The notes beneath the pieces were generated by a model. It was not told where the DNA came from. It saw only the letters and a program-made list of their open reading frames with translations, and made no database searches. From a virus, in the IMG/VR virus record IMGVR_UViG_3300022700_000177, positions 1 to 64,000 of that record: DNA of 64,000 nt, one strand, 5' to 3'. The position numbers were made by a program, and so were the translations under genes. Below, piece after piece: positions 15,812 to 23,491 of this stretch (position 1 is its first letter; every line of letters begins with the position of its first letter).

Positions 15812-16161
15812 CAGATTATCAAAAATACAGAGGTCGATGTAGGGAACTTGCTGAAAAAGAATGTGAAAACAACCCCAATCTTGAATTGATTAGAGGTTAC
15901 TATCATTGCCCTATTTGGGGCACACAACAACATTGGTGGTGTAAGAATAAAGTCACAAATGAAATAGTTGATCCCACAAAAAGACAATTCCCATCAAAAG
16001 GTGTTGGAGAATATGAAGAATTTAATGGTATGGTTACTTGTGCTGAATGTGGTAAAATGGAATATGAAAAAGTAGCAATGGAACAATGGCATATTATGGG
16101 AAACTATATATGCTGTTCTATGGAGTGTTGTGGGAAATTAGTCGGGGTACCAATAGGATAA
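15808..16161 (+). CDS. Zinc-ribbon protein with HWW...DPT...FPS motif (TTG start)
   Basis: The TTG at 15808 overlaps the helicase stop (TTGA) and lies behind GGGAGGTG, so translation is coupled. The 117-residue protein carries 'YYHCPIWGTQQHWWCKN....VDPTKRQFPS..GEYEEFNG', a pattern I associate with small phage proteins of unknown function, then a CxxC...CCxxxCC cluster. No activity can be assigned. Confidence 0.6.
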   Translation: MTDYQKYRGRCRELAEKECENNPNLELIRGYYHCPIWGTQQHWWCKNKVTNEIVDPTKRQFPSKGVGEYEEFNGMVTCAECGKMEYEKVAMEQWHIMGNYICCSMECCGKLVGVPIG

Positions 16162-16174
16162 AGGAGGTGAAGTT

Positions 16175-16483
16175 TTGAAAAGCAAGCATCCTGAAAAAGA
16201 AAAAGTATTTTTGGTTCGTAGGTGCATGAGGATGTTTAGAGACTTAAAACCTAATGAGAATACTGAATATATGTATGACGAACACATAATAAAACATCAG
16301 GGCACCCATATTAAAGTATTCCTAAGATATATGAAACTAATAGCAAAGAAATTTCAATGGGATAATTCTCAGTTGTTCAGTTTTATTGCTATCGCTGAAC
16401 GCATGGATGCATTTGATCAAGAGGAGATTGAAACCATAATAAACAGGCTGGATTATTCTAAAAATATAGAGGTTATTGTATGA
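16175..16483 (+). CDS. Hypothetical helical protein, 102 aa (TTG start)
   Basis: TTG 16175 follows AAGGAGGTGAAGTT, the same ribosome site as the previous gene, which supports the unusual start. The protein is predicted all-helical. Its end overlaps the next gene in ATGA. Function unknown. Confidence 0.55.
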   Translation: MKSKHPEKEKVFLVRRCMRMFRDLKPNENTEYMYDEHIIKHQGTHIKVFLRYMKLIAKKFQWDNSQLFSFIAIAERMDAFDQEEIETIINRLDYSKNIEVIV

Positions 16484-16743
16484 AATACCCAAGTTTGTGG
16501 ATAAAAATAAGACAAATAAACCCAATATTTCTTGCCAGAGAATGTCGCAAATGCGAAATGCTGGTAAAAAGAGAAACCTTATGGAAAACTTCAACAAATG
16601 ACGGTAATAATAGGAGAGCTGGACATTCTGGTAATGTTTACAGATACCCTGAATTTTATTGTTTTGACTGCTTCCCAACAAAAGAAAGTTTAACTGAATA
16701 TTTGTTGAAAGGGAGAGAAACTACAAAATATAGGTTTAAATGA
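16480..16743 (+). CDS. Small cysteine-containing protein, 87 aa
   Basis: The gene starts in an ATGA overlap and ends in an ATGA overlap with the primase. CRKC near residue 22 and CFDC near 65 could form one zinc site. Tight packing just before the primase suggests a replication-linked role, but nothing direct shows it. Confidence 0.55.
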   Translation: MKYPSLWIKIRQINPIFLARECRKCEMLVKRETLWKTSTNDGNNRRAGHSGNVYRYPEFYCFDCFPTKESLTEYLLKGRETTKYRFK

Positions 16744-17645
16744 TGCAAGTAGATACCTTAGCACTACTTAGGGATCTAAATATTCCCTATAAAGAAACAG
16801 GTAAAAATGTGAGTAGTGGATGGGTTGGTGTGAATTGCCCATTTTGCACTGACCCATCATACCACATGGGAATCAACGTTGAAAACGCAACATTTTCTTG
16901 TTGGAGGTGTAGAGAACGGGGTTTTATTGTCAGATTTGTAGAAGAAATTTTGAATATCGACAACAAGGCCGCTTATGGCTATTGCTTGCAGTTCTCAGAT
17001 CGCCAGGAAGGCTTCTCCTTGAACCCACAATCACCCACAGAGTCTAAGCCTAACATAGATGCCATAACACTACCCGGAGAATCTCCTGGACCTAATTCCC
17101 AGAGTTTTAGATATTTGGAATCGAGAGGGCTCAATGCTGGGTTCGTTTCTGAATATTTTGAATTGCAGGAGACTGACTATAGTGACCCAGAGTTCAAATA
17201 TCGAATAATAATTCCAGTATATATCAAAAGAAAATTAGTTACTTTTTTAGGTAGAGATTATACTGACAAAGCAAACCTCAGGTACAAAAACTTATCAAAG
17301 GAAAAGTCAATCATTCCTGTGAAAAAAACAATACTGAACTATGACAAGATACAAAAGTCCTGCTTTATTACAGAGGGTCCTTTTGATGCGTTTGCATTAG
17401 GTGAAGATGCTACTTGCTTATTTGGATCGGAATATACAAAGGAACAAATTGAATTATTGTATAGCAAAGGTTTAGAAAGAGTGGTTGTTATTTATGATCC
17501 AGAAGCATTTCAAATAGGAGAACAATTAGCAAATGAGCTTGCAGGATTTGTACCAGATGTTAAAGAGGTTCAACTTGACCCAGGACAAGACCCAGGTAGT
17601 TTGCCAAGAAAAGAAGTATTCCAGATCAAGAGGTTACTTAGTTGA
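16740..17645 (+). CDS. DNA primase (CHC2-like zinc finger plus Toprim)
   Basis: This 301-residue protein has an N-terminal zinc ribbon with C33/C36 and C54/C57 and a Toprim domain with TEGPFDA at 211-217 and YDPEA at 252-256, the acidic metal-binding residues of bacterial and T7-type primases. It would make RNA primers for lagging-strand synthesis. It lacks a fused helicase; the DnaB-like helicase is separate at 21025. The -35 box of a strong promoter overlaps its stop codon. Start ATG 16740 or 16743. Confidence 0.85.
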   Translation: MMQVDTLALLRDLNIPYKETGKNVSSGWVGVNCPFCTDPSYHMGINVENATFSCWRCRERGFIVRFVEEILNIDNKAAYGYCLQFSDRQEGFSLNPQSPTESKPNIDAITLPGESPGPNSQSFRYLESRGLNAGFVSEYFELQETDYSDPEFKYRIIIPVYIKRKLVTFLGRDYTDKANLRYKNLSKEKSIIPVKKTILNYDKIQKSCFITEGPFDAFALGEDATCLFGSEYTKEQIELLYSKGLERVVVIYDPEAFQIGEQLANELAGFVPDVKEVQLDPGQDPGSLPRKEVFQIKRLLS

Positions 17646-17670
17646 CAAAACTAAATTTATTGTGTATCAT
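17642..17670 (+). promoter_or_regulatory. Strong sigma-70-type promoter
   Basis: TTGACA at 17642-17647, a 17-base spacer and TATCAT at 17665-17670. It overlaps the primase stop and points into the 860-base gene-free region before the rep gene. The same -10 sequence is used at 25737. Confidence 0.8.
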
Positions 17671-17676
17671 AGATTC

Positions 17677-17900
17677 TTCCCTGCTGGAGGAGCTTTGGGT
17701 TTTACCTCCAATTTGACCAGACCTTCTCCAGTCTCTTCCTCCTTCTCCTTGTTGGGGCAGCTTTTGATCGGCTGCCCCAACCCACCTTTATTATCTGCAA
17801 GGTCTCACCATTATTTCCTACAAAAACAAGTGGTACTATCAAAAACCTTTTTTAGGTATCAAAGGTGCCTACCTCTCTATCTACAAGAGAGATTTTTTAT
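17677..17900 (+). ncRNA. Putative structured non-coding RNA
   Basis: This stretch lies directly downstream of a strong promoter and has no plausible gene. It contains a perfect 11-bp hairpin (17751-17761 with 17771-17781), competing pairs among TGGAGG (17685), CTGGAG (17684), CCTCCA (17705) and CTCCAG (17726), and ends near a CTCTCT/AGAGAG stem (17873-17891) followed by ATTTTTTATTA. The mutually exclusive pairings suggest a regulatory RNA or attenuator controlling replication; this is inference. It could also be a long leader for the rep gene. Confidence 0.5.
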
Positions 17901-17932
17901 TAGTCTGGAATTTAATATCAAAGTTTATCTTT

Positions 17933-18122
17933 AGGAATCCGTCGTCACTCCGCAGGAGCAAGGACATATTCCTGAGAATAGCAAAGTATTTCCTAATAAT
18001 ATTTTGATACCGAAGGTAGGAGCGTTACTACTCACTCCATATTCGCGTAGCGAAGCGGAGCGAATAGGAGTGTTTAACTCCGAAACGTAGCTTCGCGGAG
18101 CGAAGCAGAGTGGAGGAGTTAA
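17933..18122. repeat. Cluster of three inverted repeats next to the origin
   Basis: Three palindromes lie in a row: AGGAAT/ATTCCT with an inner CTCC/GGAG (17933-17973); CACTCC(A)TATTCGC/GCGAATAGGAGTG (18033-18072); and TTAACTCC/GGAGTTAA enclosing GCTTCGC/GCGAAGC (18074-18122). The last two are GC-rich compared with the surroundings and share AGCGAAGCGGAGCGAA-like loops. They may be structural elements of the origin, a terminator or a small mobile palindromic element. Confidence 0.6.
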
Positions 18123-18235
18123 GTTTGGGTTTGAATTTATTTAGGAAGGATGGTTTTCCTTATAAAGAACTCTTTCTTATAAGAACTTACCGAAAGGCAA
18201 TCCGCTATTGAAAACATCGAGATACCTTGATCTCA

Positions 18236-18311
18236 TTTACTTCTCAATCATCATTATTTTACTTCTCAATCATCATTATTTTTTCGCCACCTTTACTTCT
18301 CAATCATCATT
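18236..18311. repeat. Three iterons of the replication origin
   Basis: The 20-base unit TTTACTTCTCAATCATCATT occurs exactly at 18236, 18258 and 18292. Spacing is 22 bases, then 34 bases, so the first two lie on the same DNA face. Directly repeated sites of this size upstream of a Rep gene are typical binding sites for a plasmid replication initiator. Confidence 0.85.
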
Positions 18312-18450
18312 TTTTTTCCTTTTTTTGCCTACAATTACAAAAAAATTATTGTGAATAACCTTTGTAAATAAGCGTTTTTATAAATTAAAATTGAAAATAA
18401 GTATTGCTCTTTATCATTTTTTTATTATTCTTTAGGAATACAAATAAAAT
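18305..18450. other. Probable origin of replication: AT-rich unwinding region with DnaA-like box
   Basis: Directly after the iterons the sequence is nearly all A and T with T runs. TGTGAATAA at 18350-18358 is the complement of TTATTCACA, a good match to the DnaA box. Iterons, DnaA box, AT-rich stretch and rep gene in this order are the standard parts of an iteron origin. Confidence 0.7.
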
Positions 18451-18454
18451 TACG

Positions 18455-18483
18455 TTGACAATGTGTAATTTTTAATATATTAT
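18455..18483 (+). promoter_or_regulatory. Promoter of the rep gene
   Basis: TTGACA at 18455-18460, a 17-base spacer and TATTAT at 18478-18483, 25 bases before the rep start. A second TATAAT overlaps downstream at 18483. Iteron-bound Rep protein could repress it, as in many plasmids. Confidence 0.8.
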
Positions 18484-18507
18484 ATAATAAAAATAAGGGG
18501 GCTTACA

Positions 18508-19278
18508 ATGAAAGAAACAGACTATTTTTCTACAAATTTAAACTTCATAGAATATCCATTATGGGATATTGGTTATGCCAATTCAAACTATCAAACCAGA
18601 ATAATTTATTCAAAAAAAGGTACTTTTAGGAGGTCTTCATCTTTAAAACCACCTACAAGACTTGATTGGTTGTTTCTAAATTATTTATTAAAATCAATAC
18701 AAGGTGAAAAAAATAATAAAGGATTAGCACAACTCAGTTTGTCCCATAAAAATATTATAACAAACTCAGGAATCTGTTATTCCAATGAAACAATAGAAAG
18801 ATTAAGAGATTCCTTAAATAGATGGGCGCATACAACTTTAAAATTTGAAGGGAATTTGTATGAAAAAAATAAGCATGTGTTTATGACTTTCGGTATTATT
18901 TCTAATTGGGAATTTGTCAAAGGTTCAAAAAGTAAAATTTTAATAACCCTTGATAATAAGTTTTTATGGTGGGCTAATGAAGCCCGATATACAAAATCTT
19001 TTGACTTTTCTGTGATGAAAAGAATAAGTAAACCTTTGAATTTGAGGCTTTATGAATTATTTGATTCAAAAAAGTTGTTTTTAAGTCAAGGGAAAATATG
19101 GGAAAACGATGTGGAAATGTTTGGTCAGAAAACAACTATAAACTATAAACATAGCAGTGATGTTGTATTTAAGGTTAAAAGGGCCTTACCAGAAGTTTCT
19201 GAATATCTTGGATTTCAGGTTCTTCATAAAGTTAAAGCCTCAAAAACAGGCAGAAATATAATATTCTTCAGAGAATAA
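18508..19278 (+). CDS. Plasmid-type replication initiator protein
   Basis: This 256-residue protein has the general character of RepA/Rep_3-type initiators: two winged-helix-like halves, with 'WDIGYANSNYQTRIIYSK', a 'LDWLFLNYLL' helix, 'LSLSHKNIITNSGI' and 'LNLRLYELFDSKKLF' in the order seen in that group. It would bind the three iterons at 18236-18311, melt the AT-rich region and recruit the helicase at 21025. ATG 18508 follows AAGGGGG. It stands alone under its own promoter, and the neighbouring gene also has its own. Confidence 0.7.
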   Translation: MKETDYFSTNLNFIEYPLWDIGYANSNYQTRIIYSKKGTFRRSSSLKPPTRLDWLFLNYLLKSIQGEKNNKGLAQLSLSHKNIITNSGICYSNETIERLRDSLNRWAHTTLKFEGNLYEKNKHVFMTFGIISNWEFVKGSKSKILITLDNKFLWWANEARYTKSFDFSVMKRISKPLNLRLYELFDSKKLFLSQGKIWENDVEMFGQKTTINYKHSSDVVFKVKRALPEVSEYLGFQVLHKVKASKTGRNIIFFRE

Positions 19279-19321
19279 TAAAACATTGTACGGTTGTAAG
19301 GGAGTTAAAACAAAAAGTCTA

Positions 19322-19350
19322 TTGACAATATATAAATAAAAGTATAAAAT
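19322..19350 (+). promoter_or_regulatory. Promoter of the helicase operon
   Basis: TTGACA at 19322-19327, a 17-base spacer and TAAAAT at 19345-19350, in the 107-base gap between rep and the next gene. It probably drives 19386 through the DnaB-like helicase. Confidence 0.75.
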
Positions 19351-19385
19351 ATTTCTTTATGTCTTGAAATAAATTGGGGGTATCT

Positions 19386-19553
19386 ATGCTTATAAATTAT
19401 TGGGATTGTTATTACTCATATGCAGAAGAGCAATTAAAAGATGGTAGCCTTGAATGGGTATATTATTGTGATCATCCTAAAAACCCAAGTGAATTTTGTA
19501 TTTGCGATAATCAATGGGGTGATGAAGAGGATGACTGCGAATTTTTGGATTGA
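19386..19553 (+). CDS. 55-residue acidic cysteine-containing protein
   Basis: ATG 19386 follows TTGGGGGT and is the first frame after a strong promoter. The peptide is acidic and aromatic, with four cysteines (DCYYS, YYCDH, CICD, DDCEF). Function unknown. Confidence 0.55.
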   Translation: MLINYWDCYYSYAEEQLKDGSLEWVYYCDHPKNPSEFCICDNQWGDEEDDCEFLD

Positions 19554-19585
19554 TAACATAAGTGATAATTGAATTGGAGGTTCAA

Positions 19586-19966
19586 ATGAAAAAAGAGGAA
19601 CTTCGCAAAAGAGTACAAGAAAGGCAACATAAAGATATGGAACCCTGCCCTTTATGTGGAGGAAAAGATTTATCTCCACAAACCCCAATACAAATGGATT
19701 CTGAAGAAATTGATTTTAATGATCCTGATGCAGCAAAAAAACTTTTAGGGTTATATGTTAGGACAATGAAAAATACAGGTGGGTTACTTAAAGGTCCCGT
19801 ATATTTCATATGTAAAAATTGCAGGTTTAAAGGTGGAGAAGTGGATTGCACAGGAAGAACATCAATAGATGTAGGAAAAGACAAAGAAGTTTACAAAAAA
19901 ATGAAACAAGAGTGGAATAAAAAAGCAAAAGCTTCAAGAGGGATTGTTGAAAATGAGAATACTTGA
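19586..19966 (+). CDS. Zinc-ribbon protein, 126 aa
   Basis: CPLC near residue 20 and CKNC near 75 form a split zinc ribbon. ATG 19586 follows TTGGAGG. The C-terminal 30 residues are basic. It overlaps the next gene by 14 bases and belongs to the replication operon. Confidence 0.6.
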   Translation: MKKEELRKRVQERQHKDMEPCPLCGGKDLSPQTPIQMDSEEIDFNDPDAAKKLLGLYVRTMKNTGGLLKGPVYFICKNCRFKGGEVDCTGRTSIDVGKDKEVYKKMKQEWNKKAKASRGIVENENT

Positions 19967-20975
19967 AATATTAGATTCCATAAGACGCTCAATAGAGGAC
20001 AACCCTTCCTTTTATTCGGAAAAAGTGGAAGAAATTTTATCAACTGCCCTCTCAGAAATCCCCGAAGATCAACGAAACCACTTAATTAAGGAAGTACAGG
20101 CCCTTCTTGTCCCTTTTGTCGGAAAAAAAGGTGAAGAGCCAAAAAAACTTAAACGCAGGAAGTTAACTAAAAGGGAAAGATTATCAAAAGTCAAAACCGA
20201 TAAAGAACCAGAAGAGAAAAAGAAACCAAGATTTAAGGAGTTAGAATATCCAGTAAAGAAATGGGTGGACTACTATATAAATCACGCAAAAGCACCAAAG
20301 CATAGAGAACATACAAGAAAAATGAACATGATTATTGCGAGGATTGAGGATTTAATGACGGCTAAATTTAAAGTTTTATCTGGTTTAACTTTTAATTATA
20401 GTTCTTTTTCTTTTGAGGACTTTCAATACTCTGTTGATAATTACAGGAAAGCTGCATTAGATTGGGCTTACAAACCAAGAAACAAACACCATTTGTTAGA
20501 TGAAAACAAAAGACTAATATCACTGGAAGCTTTTATATTCAACCCTAACAACGCCACGAGACCTTCATTATTTATGTACTTTTTAGAAAATCCAGCAGAG
20601 CTTAAACATCAATCAGAGTATCAAGAATTAGTTCAACTTATAATAAATAAATATAGGGAAAGTTTAAAAATAACAAAGGTTGAATTTAATGAGAAAGACT
20701 TAGATTGCTTTAATAAATCAGCTACGAAACTTAAGGAGTTCAAAAAAGACAATGGTATTGAAGTTAAAGACGCTCAACTTGTGGCCTATTTGATAGATGC
20801 TCTTAATAAAAGGTATAAGGATGATTTTTACATAGCTTCATTAGCAAGCCACACCACATTTAACACTGTACTACCAAACTATATGAAGAAATTGAATGTA
20901 ACAACTTCAAAGACAAGGGAAGAACAGAGGAAGAAACAAAGGGAATTTTTCAAAAACAAAAACATTGTAGGATAA
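19953..20975 (+). CDS. Putative helicase loader or replication accessory protein
   Basis: This 340-residue protein has no recognised motif. It has an acidic helical N-terminus, a very basic linker (about residues 60-95), and a helical body. Its place directly before the DnaB-like helicase, in the same operon, is where phages often encode a helicase loader. The assignment is by position only. ATG 19953 is preferred over TTG 19944. Confidence 0.5.
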   Translation: MRILEILDSIRRSIEDNPSFYSEKVEEILSTALSEIPEDQRNHLIKEVQALLVPFVGKKGEEPKKLKRRKLTKRERLSKVKTDKEPEEKKKPRFKELEYPVKKWVDYYINHAKAPKHREHTRKMNMIIARIEDLMTAKFKVLSGLTFNYSSFSFEDFQYSVDNYRKAALDWAYKPRNKHHLLDENKRLISLEAFIFNPNNATRPSLFMYFLENPAELKHQSEYQELVQLIINKYRESLKITKVEFNEKDLDCFNKSATKLKEFKKDNGIEVKDAQLVAYLIDALNKRYKDDFYIASLASHTTFNTVLPNYMKKLNVTTSKTREEQRKKQREFFKNKNIVG

Positions 20976-21024
20976 GGGGGATCTGATGCTTGTTACACCC
21001 AAAATGGCTGAATAAGGAAATACT

Positions 21025-22566
21025 ATGGCAATAGAGGTCCGTGCTGTTAATAAGGATTCCTCTTTAGAAAAACAAATCACACTCTCAATACTGACTTCAA
21101 CAGAGTTCTTAAAAAGGATACGTTATTCCTACAACAAGGACTATTTCCAAAATTCAGCAATGGCTTTGATCTCTTATTGGGCCATCGAATTTTTTGACAA
21201 TTACGGGGAAGCCCCTAAAGAAAACATATTTAGAATATTTGATGTAGAAAAGGAGGATTTAGACTCAAGCATTATACCTGTAATAGAAGGTGTATTGCAA
21301 AGAGTTACAAGTCAACAACCAGATGCCTTAGAATACATCCTTGAAAAGACGAAAAGCTATTTTGAGAAAAGGGATCTATTGCTGACAGCAAGGAGAATGG
21401 AAAGTCTTGCAGAGAGAGGTTTGGTTGACAAAGCTAAAGAGGTTAGGTATGACATAACAAAAAGCGTTGAATTGGTACAAGATGACTTTAGGGATATTTT
21501 AGATGAACACACGATTGAGACAGCATTAAATGCGAAGAAGGAAACAACCCTGTTTACGTTTCCAGGGGTTGTTGGCAACATTATTAAGCCATTACGCAGA
21601 GGCGAATTTATAACGTTTCAGGGTCCAGGAAAAAGGGGGAAAAGTTGGTGGCTTGTTTACACAGCAGTACAGGCATTATACCAACGAATACCTTTTGTCT
21701 ATTTCTCATTAGAATTGCCAAGAGAAATGGTTGAGACAAGAATCTATCAAGCTTTGACAGGATTTGTAGATGAATCAGATGATACGGTGTCAGATAAAGA
21801 CGTTTTTCCTGTGTTTGACTGTAACCTCAACCAAACAGATGAATGTGCGAGAAGCGAGCGAACTTGCGATGTTGGGCTTTTATTGGAGGATGGATCAAAG
21901 CCTCCCTTTGGTAATGAGGATAGAAGATACATTCCATGTTCCAGTTGTCGCAACCACCCTGAACTGAGAGAGTTCTTTGAACCTGCAGTTTGGTATGAAA
22001 GAGAATCAAGACCGGACTTATACAACACAAAGAATGTCAAGAGTAAAATAAGAAAACTCAAAACATATTTAAGGGCTTGTGGGGTTGTTGAAAGTTACCC
22101 AAAAGCTTCAGTAACCATTGAAGATATTGAAACCAGATTAAACATTCTTGAATATGAAAGGAACTTTATACCACAAGTTGTAATAATAGACATGCTTGAT
22201 AATACAGCGAAAACTGTTGCAGATCAAAGGGCTGCCACAAATCATATTTGGGAATATGCTGACAGAATATCGAAAGACAGAAAAATTCTTTTTGTAACAG
22301 CAAATCAGGGAGGCAGAGGGGCAGCAAATAAAGAAACACAGACTGAGGATGATGTATTTGAAGATATTAGGAAGCAGCATCATGTGGATGCAATGATTGC
22401 AATTAACCAGTTAAAGAAAGAAAAACTTGAAAAATGTTGGCGTATTGGGATGCTTGCTAAACGTGATGGAATGTTTGACTCATACCACCAAGCACTCGTA
22501 TTGAGTAATTTGAGTGCGGGGCAGGTAAATTTGGATTCAACGTTTTGGTTTTCTTCTGGTGGTTAA
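21025..22566 (+). CDS. dnaB: DnaB-like replicative helicase with an unusual cysteine insertion
   Basis: This 513-residue protein has the RecA-fold core of DnaB helicases: Walker A GPGKRGKS at 200-207, 'VYFSLELPREMV' just after it, Walker B 'VVIIDML' near 385-391 and a late 'AKRDGMF' segment. Residues 266-308 carry five cysteines (C266, C274, C281, C305, C308) in an insertion after the Walker A region, possibly a zinc or iron-sulfur site not found in ordinary DnaB. It would unwind the fork and work with the separate primase at 16740. Confidence 0.85.
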   Translation: MAIEVRAVNKDSSLEKQITLSILTSTEFLKRIRYSYNKDYFQNSAMALISYWAIEFFDNYGEAPKENIFRIFDVEKEDLDSSIIPVIEGVLQRVTSQQPDALEYILEKTKSYFEKRDLLLTARRMESLAERGLVDKAKEVRYDITKSVELVQDDFRDILDEHTIETALNAKKETTLFTFPGVVGNIIKPLRRGEFITFQGPGKRGKSWWLVYTAVQALYQRIPFVYFSLELPREMVETRIYQALTGFVDESDDTVSDKDVFPVFDCNLNQTDECARSERTCDVGLLLEDGSKPPFGNEDRRYIPCSSCRNHPELREFFEPAVWYERESRPDLYNTKNVKSKIRKLKTYLRACGVVESYPKASVTIEDIETRLNILEYERNFIPQVVIIDMLDNTAKTVADQRAATNHIWEYADRISKDRKILFVTANQGGRGAANKETQTEDDVFEDIRKQHHVDAMIAINQLKKEKLEKCWRIGMLAKRDGMFDSYHQALVLSNLSAGQVNLDSTFWFSSGG

Positions 22567-22586
22567 AATAACATAAGGAAAGAAAA

Positions 22587-22784
22587 ATGTACTGGAAAAT
22601 AGAACCTTATCATACTAACGAAGCTGATTTCTGTGTTTTACCAGCTGAAGATGACTTAGATCATCAAATAGCTTTAGACTATGCTAAAGAAAGACTTGAA
22701 GAAGTATGGGATCAACTTGGTCCGGGGGAAAAAGCGACTGTGAATATAGAATTATGTGAAGGTGATATGCCTGAAGTAGATTAG
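22587..22784 (+). CDS. Hypothetical acidic protein, 65 aa
   Basis: ATG 22587 follows ATAAGGAAAG. The protein is acidic, with a 'WKIEPYHTNEADFCVLPAEDD' start. It closes the helicase operon before a region of different base composition. No family is recognised. Confidence 0.55.
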   Translation: MYWKIEPYHTNEADFCVLPAEDDLDHQIALDYAKERLEEVWDQLGPGEKATVNIELCEGDMPEVD

Positions 22785-22800
22785 GGAAGGAGAAATAATT

Positions 22801-23208
22801 ATGCCATGCATACACAAAGAAGCATTAAAGGCCATTGAAAAAGCTCATAATATGGTAGGCGATTTGGCCGCTGGCCGGAAACGCTGGATTATGACCGTAC
22901 CTGTTCGAGACGATGATACAGACATGATTCTTGCGGATGCTCTCATCAAGGCAAAAGAGGCTTTGGAGTGCAAACCCCGCACGATCACGATTCCGCAGTC
23001 AGAATTGCCAGAACCGATGCGGGAAGAGCCGGCGATAGGGTCGTATTATTTTACATGGAAGAAGCTGGGACTTTCTGTGTGCAAATATAGATGGGATGGT
23101 GATTCATCAGACAAGATGAGACTTAATGCGTGTTTGTCGTTCCACACCGAAGAGGACGCCAGGGCGTGGCGGGACTGGTGGCGAGAGAATGTTATGGGGA
23201 GGGGATAA
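22801..23208 (+). CDS. Hypothetical protein, 135 aa, in a GC-richer island
   Basis: ATG 22801 follows GGGAAGGAG. Codons here favour G and C at third positions (GGC CGG, GCG GAT), unlike the genes on either side, which suggests recent transfer. The N-terminus is helical, and the C-terminus is rich in Trp and Arg (ARAWRDWWREN). Function unknown. Confidence 0.6.
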   Translation: MPCIHKEALKAIEKAHNMVGDLAAGRKRWIMTVPVRDDDTDMILADALIKAKEALECKPRTITIPQSELPEPMREEPAIGSYYFTWKKLGLSVCKYRWDGDSSDKMRLNACLSFHTEEDARAWRDWWRENVMGRG

Positions 23209-23210
23209 CT

Positions 23211-23297
23211 ATGCTATATGCGCACGATAGGGAACGGCCCTGGCCGAAGCCTGAATCTCTATATTATGTTGTCGGCGGTGTAATGATTACAATGTGA
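23211..23297 (+). CDS. 28-residue peptide, doubtful
   Basis: ATG 23211 follows GGGGAGGGG. The frame encodes 28 residues ending in a hydrophobic stretch. It is supported only by the ribosome site and by filling the gap inside the GC-richer island. Confidence 0.3.
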   Translation: MLYAHDRERPWPKPESLYYVVGGVMITM

Positions 23298-23312
23298 TAA
23301 GGAGAGTCAAAA

Positions 23313-23489
23313 ATGAACACTGTACCAAAGACGCAACTCACTCCAAAACAGGTACTTGAATTTATTATCCTCGGGATAGAAAAAGGAAACTATCAAGCGG
23401 CTATAGATATAGCCAAGCAGTGTATTGAACAGTTGGACGAAGAGCCTGTTAATGAAAAGCCTGACGAGCATGTGATAGGGAGGGAGTAA
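23313..23489 (+). CDS. 58-residue hypothetical protein
   Basis: ATG 23313 follows AAGGAGAGTC. The product has one amphipathic helix (PKQVLEFIILGIEKGNYQAAI) and an acidic tail. The next gene starts 3 bases after its stop behind AGGGAGGG. Function unknown. Confidence 0.5.
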   Translation: MNTVPKTQLTPKQVLEFIILGIEKGNYQAAIDIAKQCIEQLDEEPVNEKPDEHVIGRE

Positions 23490-23491
23490 CC

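Noticed and set aside
17533-17934. A 133-codon + strand frame crossing the primase end and the gene-free region
   Set aside because: It overlaps the primase by over 100 bases, has no ribosome site, and its translation is low-complexity with hairpin sequence inside; the region is better explained as a structured RNA.
18236-18311. Repeats considered as a CRISPR array
   Set aside because: Only three 20-base units with 2- and 14-base gaps and no spacers; they fit iterons.
20988-21014. A nine-codon frame before the helicase gene
   Set aside because: Too short to support, no repeat of regulatory codons and no attenuator-like stem around it.
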